Of a stretch of DNA of 64,000 nucleotides, positions 46,329 to 55,141 are shown one piece after another. Made by a program: the position numbers and the translations under genes. The stretch is taken from contig CAWFFO010000006.1 of assembly GCA_963815135.1 (NCBI GenBank), positions 310,001-374,000 of the forward strand, in the 5' to 3' direction. This DNA is from CAIWTU01 sp963815135. Its GTDB lineage: Bacteria > Desulfobacterota > Desulfuromonadia > Geobacterales > Geobacteraceae. Below the pieces are notes generated by a model. It ran no database searches. It saw only the letters and a list, made by a program, of their open reading frames with translations, and was not told where the DNA came from. The first letter of the stretch is position 1. Each line of letters begins with the position of its first letter.

Positions 46329-47665
46329 ACCGAAAGCGCATTACGAAGCTCAACGATATCGATCAGAAGTCCGGGCCGGTGATCTACTGGATGAGCCGCG
46401 ACCAGCGAGCCGGCGATAACTGGGCGCTGCTGTTCGCCCAGGAGCTGGCGCTGGAGCTTAAGGTGCCGCTGTCGGTTGTTTTCTGCCTGGTGCCGGAATT
46501 CCTCGGTGCTACGATCAGGCAGTACGGTTTCATGGTGAAGGGGCTGCAGGGAGTGGAAGAAAAGCTTGCAGAGGCAGACATAGCTTTTTTTCTTCTTACC
46601 GGTTCCCCAGGAGAAGAGGTACCCCGTTTCTTGGAAAGCCATGGAGGAGGCGCCCTGGTTACCGATTTCAATCCTCTCCGGGTCAAGCAGGTGTGGAACC
46701 GGCGGGTGGCAAAAGCACTTGCTGTGCCCTTTTATGAAGTCGATGCGCACAATATCGTTCCGTGCCGGATGGCGTCGCTAAAACAGGAATACGGGGCATA
46801 TACGTTCAGGCCCAAGATCCGCCATGCCCTGCCGGAATTCCTAACCGATTTCCCTCCTCTGCGGAAACATCCTTTCCAATGGCAGGGAAATAAAGAAAGA
46901 AATGCATGGGACACGGTAATGTACGCATGCAGAGTTGATTGTTCTGTACCCGAAGTCGATTGGCTGGAGCCGGGTGAGTCTGCCGGCCACAGGGTTTTGC
47001 GGGACTTTCTGGAAAACCGTCTCTCCATTTACCATGCGTCGCGGAACGATCCCGTTTGTCGCGGCCAGTCCGGTCTGTCGCCTTATCTGCGTTTCGGACA
47101 TATTTCCCCCCAGAGGGCGGCCCTGGAGACGGAAAGGTTTGATGAATATCTGAAATCGCAGGAAGCATTCATGGAAGAACTGGTGGTCAGACGGGAACTG
47201 TCGGACAATTTCTGTTTTTACAATGATGATTACGACAGTTTTCAGGGGTTTCCCGAATGGGCCCGCAAGAGCCTGGACATGCACAGGGAAGACCCCAGGG
47301 AGTATGTCTATTCTGTTGAGAAATTCGAAAAGGGAGAAAGCCATGACCCGCTGTGGAATGCCGCGCAGAGAGAACTGATCATCAGCGGCAAAATGCATGG
47401 ATACATGCGCATGTACTGGGCCAAGAAAATCCTGGAATGGACGGAGTCCCCGGAAAAGGCACTGGAAATCGCCATTCGTTTAAACGACAGGTACGGCCTC
47501 GATGGACGAGACCCCAACGGATATGCCGGGATTGCATGGAGCATCGGCGGAGTCCACGACAGGGCCTGGAAGGAAAGACCCGTATTTGGAAAGATAAGAT
47601 ATATGAGTTTTAACGGCTGCCGGAGAAAGTTCGATGTGAATGCTTATATTGAAAAGTGGAGTTAA
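46322..47665 (+). CDS. phrB: Class II deoxyribodipyrimidine photolyase
   Basis: 447 aa from ATG 46322 (GGGAG 8 nt upstream). Photolyase alpha/beta domain with VIYWMSRDQRAGDNWALLFA in pieces and VTDFNPLR, then the FAD domain: GLSPYLRFGHISPQRAA, ELVVRRELSDNFCFYN with DSFQGFPEWA, DPLWNAAQRELIISGKMHGYMRMYWAKKILEW in pieces, the class II signature, and LNDRYGLDGRDPNGYAGIAW in pieces. It repairs UV cyclobutane dimers using blue light and FADH-. Presence implies occasional exposure to light. Confidence 0.95.
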   Translation: MVNRKRITKLNDIDQKSGPVIYWMSRDQRAGDNWALLFAQELALELKVPLSVVFCLVPEFLGATIRQYGFMVKGLQGVEEKLAEADIAFFLLTGSPGEEVPRFLESHGGGALVTDFNPLRVKQVWNRRVAKALAVPFYEVDAHNIVPCRMASLKQEYGAYTFRPKIRHALPEFLTDFPPLRKHPFQWQGNKERNAWDTVMYACRVDCSVPEVDWLEPGESAGHRVLRDFLENRLSIYHASRNDPVCRGQSGLSPYLRFGHISPQRAALETERFDEYLKSQEAFMEELVVRRELSDNFCFYNDDYDSFQGFPEWARKSLDMHREDPREYVYSVEKFEKGESHDPLWNAAQRELIISGKMHGYMRMYWAKKILEWTESPEKALEIAIRLNDRYGLDGRDPNGYAGIAWSIGGVHDRAWKERPVFGKIRYMSFNGCRRKFDVNAYIEKWS

Positions 47666-47675
47666 ATGGATTTTT

Positions 47676-48509
47676 TTACAGTTCAAACCTGAATTCCACC
47701 CCGCCGTCCATGTTGCGCACCTTCAGTTTCCCTTTCATTTTGCGCTCAATGACAGTTTTCGCCATGTGCAATTCCATTCCGGAACCGACCCCGCGCGTTC
47801 CGGAAACGGAATAGGGCTCAAAAACCTTTTCGATCTCCTGATCGGGGATGCAGCCGCCATTGTCGGCCAAGGTGAGAACGCATCGCCTGTTCTCGCGGAA
47901 AAGATGCAAATCTACACCGGGAGAATCAATTTTGTTCTGCAGCAGGATTTTCTTCGACTTGTTGAGCATGCCGAGCACAATCCGGGTCAGCTCATTCCTG
48001 AAATTATTGACCATAAGGTCTTCATCAGGGGTATGCAGTCTCACATCGATGCCAGCGGATTTCATGCTGTCTTCAACAAAAGAAAGGACCTGGCGTATCG
48101 TTTCATTCAAACTGAACTGCTGTTTGCTTCTCTCGGTCTGCATGAAATTCCTGAAAGTCTGTACCGTCCGTGACATCTGCTTGAGAATATCGAGAACCTC
48201 GCGGACAAGTTCATCCAGGTATTTGTCGTTTACTTCATTTTTTTCATAATCAAACTGCAGTTTCTGAATGGCCAGACCGACAATGTTCAATGGTTGACGC
48301 CATTGGTGGGCGATGTTTCCCACCAGGTCTTCCATTACCGCCTGCTGGCTTTCCAGAAGCCTGAGTCTTTCCGACGACAGGTTTTTTTCGACCTCTTCAA
48401 TAATTGCCTGCTGCAGGTTTCCCTCGAGTTCTTCAACCTTCCGCTGCAGACTGAAAATGGTTTGTTGTGCATCACCGGCACTGTTTGAAAGTTTTTTGTT
48501 CAAGGCCAT
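47676..48509 (-). CDS. Sensorless histidine kinase, HQWRQPL type
   Basis: 277 aa from ATG 48509 (SD AGGAAAG). No sensor domain: a short N-terminal coiled coil (QTIFSLQRKVEELEGNLQQA, then ESQQAVMED) leads into H-box GNIAHQWRQPLNIV and HATPase. The ATPase motifs are somewhat degenerate: N-box GMLNKSKKILLQ, G1 DNGGCIPD (Cys for the usual Gly), G2 RGVGSGMELHMAK. It probably needs a partner protein for input and may have low kinase activity. Shares its H-box with the two large kinases in the window. Downstream of the MocR gene but with its own promoter. Confidence 0.82.
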   Translation of the reverse strand: MALNKKLSNSAGDAQQTIFSLQRKVEELEGNLQQAIIEEVEKNLSSERLRLLESQQAVMEDLVGNIAHQWRQPLNIVGLAIQKLQFDYEKNEVNDKYLDELVREVLDILKQMSRTVQTFRNFMQTERSKQQFSLNETIRQVLSFVEDSMKSAGIDVRLHTPDEDLMVNNFRNELTRIVLGMLNKSKKILLQNKIDSPGVDLHLFRENRRCVLTLADNGGCIPDQEIEKVFEPYSVSGTRGVGSGMELHMAKTVIERKMKGKLKVRNMDGGVEFRFEL

Positions 48510-48617
48510 TCTTTCCTGGGCATATTTATTTACCCATGTACGCCGCTTTTTTGTGGGGACTGGAAAGCAGTATAAGTCAATTTAACATTAAAAATAATTC
48601 TGCAAAAAAACAAATTA

Positions 48618-48646
48618 ATTATACTGCATAAGATTTATCTTTGCAA
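48618..48646 (-). promoter_or_regulatory. Promoter for the sensorless kinase
   Basis: Minus strand: TTGCAA (48641-48646), 17-bp spacer, perfect TATAAT (48618-48623), about 100 bp before the kinase start. The remaining 48510-48780 gap is AT-rich with no gene. Confidence 0.7.
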
Positions 48647-48780
48647 AAGTACATTTACTTTAAATCCGCAGTCTGTTCTGCACAGTCTCTTGACCGGTCT
48701 GCTCATTATTTTCTTTCTATTCCATATCGGAAATTCCGCCTTCCTCTTTAGCGATCGTGAATATATTCCTGAACAACGCT

Positions 48781-50226
48781 CTATTCCGACAAGTTCGAGG
48801 CAATTCCTCCGACGACCGCAAGTGCCTTGTCTATTCTGTCTGACCAGTATGCGGCATTCAGGCGGATGAAATTCCGGTATTTCCGTGAAGCGGAAAAAAT
48901 CAGGCCGGGGGCGATGGTGATCCCCGCTTTCAAGGCAAGTTCGTACAATTTTATGGAATCGACCTGTTCCGGTATCTCCACCCACAGGACAAAGCCCCCG
49001 GAGGGATTGCTGATCCTGGTCCCTTTCGGAAAATATACTTCCACTGCTTGTGCCATCAGAGAAGTTTGTCGATTGTAGATTGCCCGGATTTTACGCAGAT
49101 AGTGGTCATAGCCGCCTGTGGCGAGAAATTCCGCTATGGCCAGCTGGGGCAATGTTGCCGTGGCGATGTTGCTTACCGCTTTCAGCCGCTCGATCTTTTC
49201 CTGGAACCTGCCGGGAACGACCCAGCCGACCCGGTAGCCGGGAGCCAGGGTCTTGGAGAAGGACGAACAAAGCATTACCAACCCCTTTTTGTCGTAACGC
49301 TTGGCTACCGTGGGTCGATCGTAGGAAAAACCGAGATCGCCGTACACATCGTCCTCTATGAGCGGAATTTCGTGACCGGCCAGGATCCTGACAAGTTCCT
49401 TCTTCTTCTCGTCCGGCATGCAACTGCCGAAGGGGTTGTTGAAGTTGGAGATTACAATGCAGGCGTGTACCGGATTATGTTCAATGGCGTAACTCAATGC
49501 CGAGAGGCTGATTCCGTTCAGGGGGTGGGTCGGAATTTCCAGGGCCTTGAGGTCGAGCATCTCGATGACCTGCAGAAGGTTGTAAAATATGGGGGATTCT
49601 ATGGCCACCGTGTCGCCTGGACGGCAGACGGCTCGCAGGGAAAGCATGACAGCTTCCAGGCAGCCGCTGGTGGTGACTATGCGGTCCGGCGTCAATGAGC
49701 AACCAGCTTTAACTGCCCGTTGCGCCAACTGGATCCGCAGGTTCTCGCAGCCGGGCGGAAAATCGTACGATACCCCCTCATGTCTGTGAAGCCTGGAGAC
49801 ATGGGAGATAATCCGGTTCAACTTGTCGATCGGCAGGTTTTCCGGGTTGGGAGCCGCGACACCGAGCGGAACGAGATCTGGATCGCGTGCGTCGCGCAAT
49901 ACCATCATAACCAGTTCATTTACACTCACAGGGGTCGGTGTTGCATGTACGAGGGTTATTTCCTGTTCCGACTGCGCCGGTGGGGATTGGCGTCGCACAT
50001 AATACCCGGATTGTGGACGCGCCTCGATGATTCCCTGGTTTTCGAGTTGGAAATATGCCTTTAAAATCGTCGATACGCTGACTTTCATCTGTTTGCTGAG
50101 GCTTCGTACGGATGGTATGCGCTCCCCGGCGCGGTACGTGCCCTTTTTGATCAGGAGCTCGATCCTTCCGGCGATTTTTTCATAAATATACGGGTCTGTT
50201 CCGTCCTGATTACTGATTGTTCCCAT
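48781..50226 (-). CDS. MocR-type GntR regulator with aminotransferase domain
   Basis: 481 aa from ATG 50226. N-terminal winged helix (~10-80: IYEKIAGRIELLIKKGTYRAGERIPSVR in pieces, MKVSVSTILKAYFQLE, GIIEARPQSGYYV) followed by a type-I aminotransferase domain (~110-475) with TTSGCLEAVMLSLR, SNFNNPFGSCMPDE, YGDLGFSY and the PLP Lys in SSFSKTLAPGYRVGW. MocR proteins use PLP or an aldimine as effector; PdxR and GabR are examples. The target here is unknown. An inverted repeat at 50284-50321 and CTGTATACAG at 50260 lie just upstream and may be its own operator. Confidence 0.92.
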   Translation of the reverse strand: MGTISNQDGTDPYIYEKIAGRIELLIKKGTYRAGERIPSVRSLSKQMKVSVSTILKAYFQLENQGIIEARPQSGYYVRRQSPPAQSEQEITLVHATPTPVSVNELVMMVLRDARDPDLVPLGVAAPNPENLPIDKLNRIISHVSRLHRHEGVSYDFPPGCENLRIQLAQRAVKAGCSLTPDRIVTTSGCLEAVMLSLRAVCRPGDTVAIESPIFYNLLQVIEMLDLKALEIPTHPLNGISLSALSYAIEHNPVHACIVISNFNNPFGSCMPDEKKKELVRILAGHEIPLIEDDVYGDLGFSYDRPTVAKRYDKKGLVMLCSSFSKTLAPGYRVGWVVPGRFQEKIERLKAVSNIATATLPQLAIAEFLATGGYDHYLRKIRAIYNRQTSLMAQAVEVYFPKGTRISNPSGGFVLWVEIPEQVDSIKLYELALKAGITIAPGLIFSASRKYRNFIRLNAAYWSDRIDKALAVVGGIASNLSE

Positions 50227-50259
50227 AATTCGGCCTTTTCACCGGTTTATTTTATTTTG

Positions 50260-50321
50260 CTGTATACAGATGTCTGAATTTTCGAGCAGTACAGTTGCGT
50301 GTTTCGGAAACTGTACTGCTC
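50260..50321. promoter_or_regulatory. Palindromes upstream of the MocR gene
   Basis: CTGTATACAG (50260-50269) and a perfect 13-bp inverted repeat GAGCAGTACAGTT/AACTGTACTGCTC (50284-50296 and 50309-50321, 12-nt spacer). Position 35-95 bp ahead of the start fits autoregulation, but the larger repeat could also be a weak terminator. The rest of 50227-50529 holds no gene. Confidence 0.5.
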
Positions 50322-50529
50322 ATTTTATTGAAATTCTGCATCTGTTATTAATATCACAACTGGATTATATTTCAAAACACATATTCCCGGTCCGGTCAAT
50401 ATGTCTGCCGCAGTCGGCAGGAAATCTAAAAAGGCAATAAAAATCAATGACTTGATCAGTCTAAGATAAATAAGTCTTCCGGATTTGCTTACTTCCGCGA
50501 AAATTCTGTTAAATCCGGACGCTGAAAGT

Positions 50530-52401
50530 TGATGGTCTCGCAAAAGCGAGACAAATAGTTTAAGCAACTGAAATATTTAACAAATAACGAAATATTTTTA
50601 TTTAAAGCTGTGTCTTTTTCTGATAAGATAACCCAACAAAATCAAGCGGTTATCTGGAGTTGTCGTGATTCACGTCAAAGACCACAAACAGTACGACATG
50701 TTCAATCCTTTCGAGCATCTTGGGCCGAAGCGCCTGGCGCTTCTGGAATCATCATGGGCGCATCTGTTTCGGGAAGAGATACTGCACAAGCTTCCGGCGG
50801 AGAAGTTGTTTCCTCTGTACTCCGAACAGACGGGGCGTCGCACCAAGGAACTGTACGCCATGCTGGGCTTGGTGCTTCTGCAACAGATGGAAGACCTGAC
50901 CGACGAGGAGACGGTTCGCCAGTTCGCCTTCAACATCATGTGGCAGTATGCGTTGAACGTTACCGATGCCACTGATTTCAGTTCCTATGTATCTCCCCGC
51001 ACCCTCTGGACCATGCGGGACAGTGTCGGACGGCTGGGCCTGGAGCAGGCGATCTTTGAAAACATCACCGATGCCCTGAAAAAGCTCTTTGAGCTCGACC
51101 CCTCAAAACAGCGTCTGGACTCGATCCACATCTTTTCCAACATGGCGCACCTGGGGAGAGTCCGGCTGTTCGTGAGAACAATCCGGAAATTTCTGGTCAA
51201 TCTGAAACGGCACCACAACGAGCTCTATCAATCCCTCGGTGAGGTAGCGGTTCGGTATGACGAAAGAAACGACGGCCAGTTCGCGGTAAAGCCGAGCGAA
51301 TCATCTCTAAAGCTCCAGGAAGTCGGCTCCGACTGCTTTTTACTGGTCGAGCGGTTCAAAACCCATGAGGCCGTCATTGCCATGACGAGCTATCAGCTCC
51401 TGGTTCGCCTGCTCGTTGAGCAGTGCGTGGTTGAAAACGCTGCTGACGGCACAACAGTTACCATCAAGCCGAACAAGGATGTTGCGTCCAGTTCCCTTCA
51501 GAGCCCCTCGGACCCTGATGCCGGCTATAGCGGCCACAAGGGGAAGGGATACCAGATGCAGGTCATGGAGACCTATTCCCCGGACAAGAGCCAGCCGGAC
51601 CTGATTACTCACGTCAACGTGGAAGCCGCCCACGAAAGCGATGCCCAGGCCCTGCTTCCCGCTCTTGAGGATGTGGAGGCTCGGGAGCTTTCTCCCACGG
51701 AACTTCTGGCCGATTCCCTGTACGGCGGTGATGAGAACGTGGAAAAAGCCAGGAAGCACGGGGTAGAGGTAGTTTCCCCCACCATGGGCGAGCAGTCGCA
51801 CGCAATCAGTCTCGCCGAGTTCCATTACTCAGCATCCGACGAGTTGCTCTCCTGTCCCATGGGCCAAACACCGCAACGGACCAAGACCGGCAAGAATGGC
51901 GGGAAGATCGTTCACTTCGACAAGGCAACCTGTGACCTGTGCCCCCGGCAATCCGACTGTCCGGTAAAACGGGTCAAGCAGAGCGCAACCATCAGTTACG
52001 ATGCCAAGGCACTTCGGCTCGCCAGGCGACGGTCACAGGAGAAGACCGCGGCATTCCGTGAAGCCTATCGCTATCGCGCCGGTATTGAAGGAACCATGTC
52101 CGACCTTACCGGCTTATGGGCATCAAGCATCTCCGGGTCAGGGGGATGACGCAGGTCAGGGTCGCGGCAACGTTGAAAGCAACCGGACTGAACATCCTGC
52201 GGTCAGCTGCGTTCCGAATCCGGAAAAGACGCCGGTATGTCGATAATAGCGGCGATGATTCAGGCATAAGTGCAATTATATGGACTGTCAAAGAGCGATT
52301 CTGTCGCCTGCTGGGCAATCTCAACCAAGCATTAGGTGGACAACTTCAGACCTGGTGCTTTCAGGCCTGAGTCGGTGCAATTCGATTTTGCGTGACCATC
52401 A
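50530..52401 (+). mobile_element. IS1182-like insertion sequence with 4-bp target duplication
   Basis: The ends are TGATGGTCTCGCAAAA on the left and TTTTGCGTGACCATCA on the right, inverted repeats with one mismatch. The flanks show AAGT on both sides (50526-50529 and 52402-52405), a clean 4-bp target duplication. One transposase gene fills the interior. About 1.87 kb. The right end is 143 bp before the first AOR gene. Confidence 0.85.
50665..52370 (+). pseudogene. IS1182-family DDE transposase, one frameshift near the end
   Basis: GTG 50665 opens MIHVKDHKQYDMFNPFEHLGP. N-terminal DUF772-type region (EQTGRRTKELYAMLGLVLLQ in pieces, DLTDEETVRQFAFNIMWQYAL), then DDE: DSIHIFSNM, SDPDAGYSGHKGKGYQMQVME in pieces with LLADSLYGGDENV, a CDLCPRQSDCPVK zinc motif, and the final Glu in YRYRAGIEGTMSDL. 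A lost base near 52110 (ACCGG where ACCCGG restores the frame) ends the long frame at 52149. The conserved tail MGIKHLRVRGMTQVRVAATL continues to 52370. Possibly inactive, though only the extreme C-terminus is affected. Confidence 0.85.
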
Positions 52402-52469
52402 AAGTTAATTAGAAATAGATTCAGTGCCGCCGTAAAAATGCGACGCTCTTTTCGTTCAACGGGAAGAGT

Positions 52470-52483
52470 CTGATATATATCAG
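52470..52483. promoter_or_regulatory. 14-bp palindrome ahead of AOR gene 1
   Basis: CTGATATATATCAG, a perfect palindrome 60 bp before the AOR start and 70 bp inside the IS right flank. Possible operator or part of the promoter. AOR gene 2 has a different AT palindrome (TATATT-CT-AATATA, 56918-56931) at a similar distance. Confidence 0.4.
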
Positions 52484-52543
52484 GCAAACGGTTTCCATTT
52501 CCAGTCAGGGAATGGATGGGAGAAAACCAAACAGGAGGATATT

Positions 52544-54274
52544 ATGGGAGACAAGATTATTCGCATTAACATGGCGACTCTGACGACCGCGGTCGAACCG
52601 GTGCCGGCCGAGTGGGCGGCGCTGGGGGGAAGGGCGCTGACTTCGACGGTTGTTGCCAAGGAAGTTCCACCCACCTGCGAACCGCTCGGCAAGTACAACA
52701 AACTGGTGTTTTCACCGGGCCTGCTGACCGCCACCGCGGCGGCAAACTCGGGACGCCTTTCGGCAGGATTCAAGAGCCCGCTGACCGGCGGCATCAAGGA
52801 GAGCAACGCCGGTGGTACTGCTGCCCAGAACCTGGAGAGGCTTGGAATCAAAGCGGTCATCATCGAGGACATGCCCAAGGAAGACAAGTGGTACAGCATC
52901 CATATAAACAAGGACGGCGCCACCATCAAGGAAGACTCCGAGTATCTCGGCAAAGGCAACTATGAGCTGTTTAAAGCCATTGGCGAAAAAATGGGCAAGA
53001 AGATCGGTGTCCTGGCAATCGGACCCGCCGGCGAGTTCCGGATGGCGGCTGCGAACATCTCGGTTAAAGATCCCGACGGCAACGTGAGAAGCCACGGCCG
53101 CGGCGGCGCCGGCGCAGTCATGGGTTCCAAGAAAATCAAATATATCACCATCGACGATGCAGGTGGACCGGGCGTCAAGCTCGCTGATCCGGAAAAATTC
53201 AGGACACAGGCAAGGATTTTTGCCAAGGCACTTCTCGACCATCCGGTAAGCGGCCAGGGCCTGCCGACCTACGGCACCAACGTTCTGATCAATATCCTCA
53301 ACGAAGCTGGCGGCCTGCCGACCAAAAATTTCCGTTACGGCCGCGTCGATCACCCTGAAAAGATCTGCGGTGAAACCATGCATGACGTGATCGTTGCCAG
53401 GGGTGGAAATCCGAGCCACGGCTGCCATGCCGGTTGTATCATCAAGTGTTCGCAGATTTACAACGATGAGAACGGCAACTATATTACTTCCGGTTTCGAA
53501 TACGAAACTGTCTGGGGCTTCGGCGCCAACAGCCTGGTCGAGAGTCTGGACGATATCGCCAGATGCGACTGGGTGATGGACGATATCGGTATCGACTCCA
53601 TTGAAGGCGCAGTAATCATAAACGTTGCCATGGAAGCCGGCATTCTTCCCTGGGGCGACGGCAAGGAAAGCTACAGGCTGTTTGACGAAGAAATGCGCAA
53701 GGGCACACCGCTTGGCCGCATCCTCGGAAATGGCGCCGGTTCCGTCGGCAGGACCTACGGCCTTACCAGGATCCCGGTGGTCAAAAACCAGGGTATCCCG
53801 GCATATGATCCGAGGGCTGTAAAGGGTATCGGTATAACCTATGCCACCTCCACCATGGGTGCAGACCACACTTCGGGCTATACCATCGCCACAAACATCC
53901 TGAAGGTCGGTGGTTATGTTGATCCTCTTTCCAAAGAAGGACAGGTGGAACTGTCCAGAAACCTGCAGATCGCAACGGCGGCAGTGGACAGCACCGGCCT
54001 CTGTATCTTCGTGGCTTTCCCGGCCCTGGATATTCCGGAGTGCTTCACAGCGATCTACGAGATGATCAACGCCCGTTTCGGCACGGACCTGACCGCCGAA
54101 GGTGTAGTAGAGTTCGGTAAATATGTCCTGAAGACCGAGCACGACTTCAACGTTGCCGCCGGTTTCACCAACAAGGACGACCGTCTGCCCGAATTCTTCG
54201 AAGAGGAGATTCCTCCCCACAATGCGGTATGGGATTTCAGCGGCGAAGAGATCGACGCATTCTGGAATTTCTAG
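52544..54274 (+). CDS. aor: Tungsten aldehyde:ferredoxin oxidoreductase, copy 1
   Basis: 576 aa from ATG 52544 (SD AGGAGG). AOR family order: N-domain (DKIIRINMATL, SPGLLTATAAANSGRLS in pieces), SHGRGGAGAVMGSKKIK, EAGGLPTKNFRYG, [4Fe-4S] ligands GCHAGCIIKCSQ (C-x3-C-x3-C near 299-307), and the fourth Cys in DSTGLCIFVAFPALD; W-pterin contacts around GADHTSGY. It oxidises aldehydes to acids with ferredoxin, or in reverse reduces acids. C-x3-C-x3-C is the spacing of one bacterial AOR branch, unlike the C-x2-C of Pyrococcus AOR. A near copy faces it at 55142-56872. No AorA ferredoxin-like partner or moco gene is adjacent. Confidence 0.93.
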   Translation: MGDKIIRINMATLTTAVEPVPAEWAALGGRALTSTVVAKEVPPTCEPLGKYNKLVFSPGLLTATAAANSGRLSAGFKSPLTGGIKESNAGGTAAQNLERLGIKAVIIEDMPKEDKWYSIHINKDGATIKEDSEYLGKGNYELFKAIGEKMGKKIGVLAIGPAGEFRMAAANISVKDPDGNVRSHGRGGAGAVMGSKKIKYITIDDAGGPGVKLADPEKFRTQARIFAKALLDHPVSGQGLPTYGTNVLINILNEAGGLPTKNFRYGRVDHPEKICGETMHDVIVARGGNPSHGCHAGCIIKCSQIYNDENGNYITSGFEYETVWGFGANSLVESLDDIARCDWVMDDIGIDSIEGAVIINVAMEAGILPWGDGKESYRLFDEEMRKGTPLGRILGNGAGSVGRTYGLTRIPVVKNQGIPAYDPRAVKGIGITYATSTMGADHTSGYTIATNILKVGGYVDPLSKEGQVELSRNLQIATAAVDSTGLCIFVAFPALDIPECFTAIYEMINARFGTDLTAEGVVEFGKYVLKTEHDFNVAAGFTNKDDRLPEFFEEEIPPHNAVWDFSGEEIDAFWNF

Positions 54275-54337
54275 AAATTACCTGGTTCTCCCGGGAAGCG
54301 CCTCCATTTCCATGCCATGAATGAGCGTTTCCTTGCA

Positions 54338-54371
54338 CGGGCGCCCTTACACGAGGGGCGCCCGTTTTTTA
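54338..54371 (+). terminator. Terminator after AOR gene 1
   Basis: CGGGCGCCC/GGGCGCCCG stem, 9-nt loop, then a run of Ts, 64 bp past the stop. Confidence 0.85.
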
Positions 54372-54427
54372 GACTAACGTTATATAAAAAGATATATAAC
54401 ACCAAGATGATTTCAAGGAGCGAGTAC

Positions 54428-54964
54428 ATGAGAAAAATAGGGATAGGTAATTTTCAGCTGCCTGCAGGCAAGGAAAACGCTGCAAACTCCGGACGGTTGT
54501 TACCGCATTACGAACTGTCGGTGTTGAAATCCGTAACTTCCGCAAAAGTGATGAAAATAACCATGAGGGCTGTGGAGAGGGCCGAAAAGTATGACTGTAA
54601 ACATCCCTTCTGGAATGGGCTGGCTGATTGCTACGTGAGAATTGTACATCGTATCAGATCATTGAATGAAATGTTCCCCGGGATAAAAAGGGTAATCCAC
54701 AACAGCGAGGTGAAGAAGGGCGATATCCTGGTCAGCGATTTTCATACCGGCTTGAATTACGGGTTCATGAATGGCGGCAACGAACCCGTCAGGATAAGGG
54801 TTCTGGAAGTCGACGGCGAGTTGCTGAAAGGAATTGTTCTGGGATCAGATGAAGCAGAGAGCAATGAAATCGGTTTCTTCAAAAATGAACTTTGGTTCTT
54901 TATTTCCCACAGGTTTACCATATATTCATCCGTTAAGGACGGTATGAATAAAGTCAATAAATAA
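54428..54964 (+). CDS. 178-aa orphan protein between the two AOR genes
   Basis: ATG 54428 is chosen for its SD (AAGGAGCGAGTAC); the frame is open further 5' but that runs through the AOR terminator. No family recognised. N-terminal Gly/Pro/Asn part (GNFQLPAGKENAANSGR), a central helical segment (SAKVMKITMRAVERAEKYD) with a WNGLADCYVRIVHRIRSLNEMF helix in pieces, then a beta-rich C-terminal half (KGDILVSDFHTGLNYGFMNGG, PVRIRVLEVDGELLKGIVL in pieces). No signal peptide or metal motif. It has its own RBS and lies between two terminators, so it is a monocistronic unit. A link to AOR is only positional. Confidence 0.6.
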   Translation: MRKIGIGNFQLPAGKENAANSGRLLPHYELSVLKSVTSAKVMKITMRAVERAEKYDCKHPFWNGLADCYVRIVHRIRSLNEMFPGIKRVIHNSEVKKGDILVSDFHTGLNYGFMNGGNEPVRIRVLEVDGELLKGIVLGSDEAESNEIGFFKNELWFFISHRFTIYSSVKDGMNKVNK

Positions 54965-55079
54965 GTCAGGTGAAGGGGCGCATTTAAAGCGCACCTTGTT
55001 GCATTCCGGAATCTTTTCAAGGCTATCAAGCAGGAATTTTTGCCTGCGTCGTTACACTGGATCATTTACCGAACAAAAA

Positions 55080-55102
55080 AAGGCACCCCAAAAGGGTGCC
55101 TT
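55080..55102. terminator. Bidirectional terminator between orphan gene and AOR 2
   Basis: AAGGCACCC/GGGTGCCTT, 9-bp stem, 5-nt loop, with an A run on the 5' side giving Ts on the minus strand. Lies between convergent genes. Confidence 0.8.
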
Positions 55103-55141
55103 GAAAATCAGCCGGGGAGGTCGGAAAGAAATTCCGCCTTC

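Noticed and set aside
52712..54220. 502-codon minus-strand ORF inside AOR gene 1
   Set aside because: A mirror frame of the AOR gene caused by codon bias; the same mirror appears opposite copy 2.
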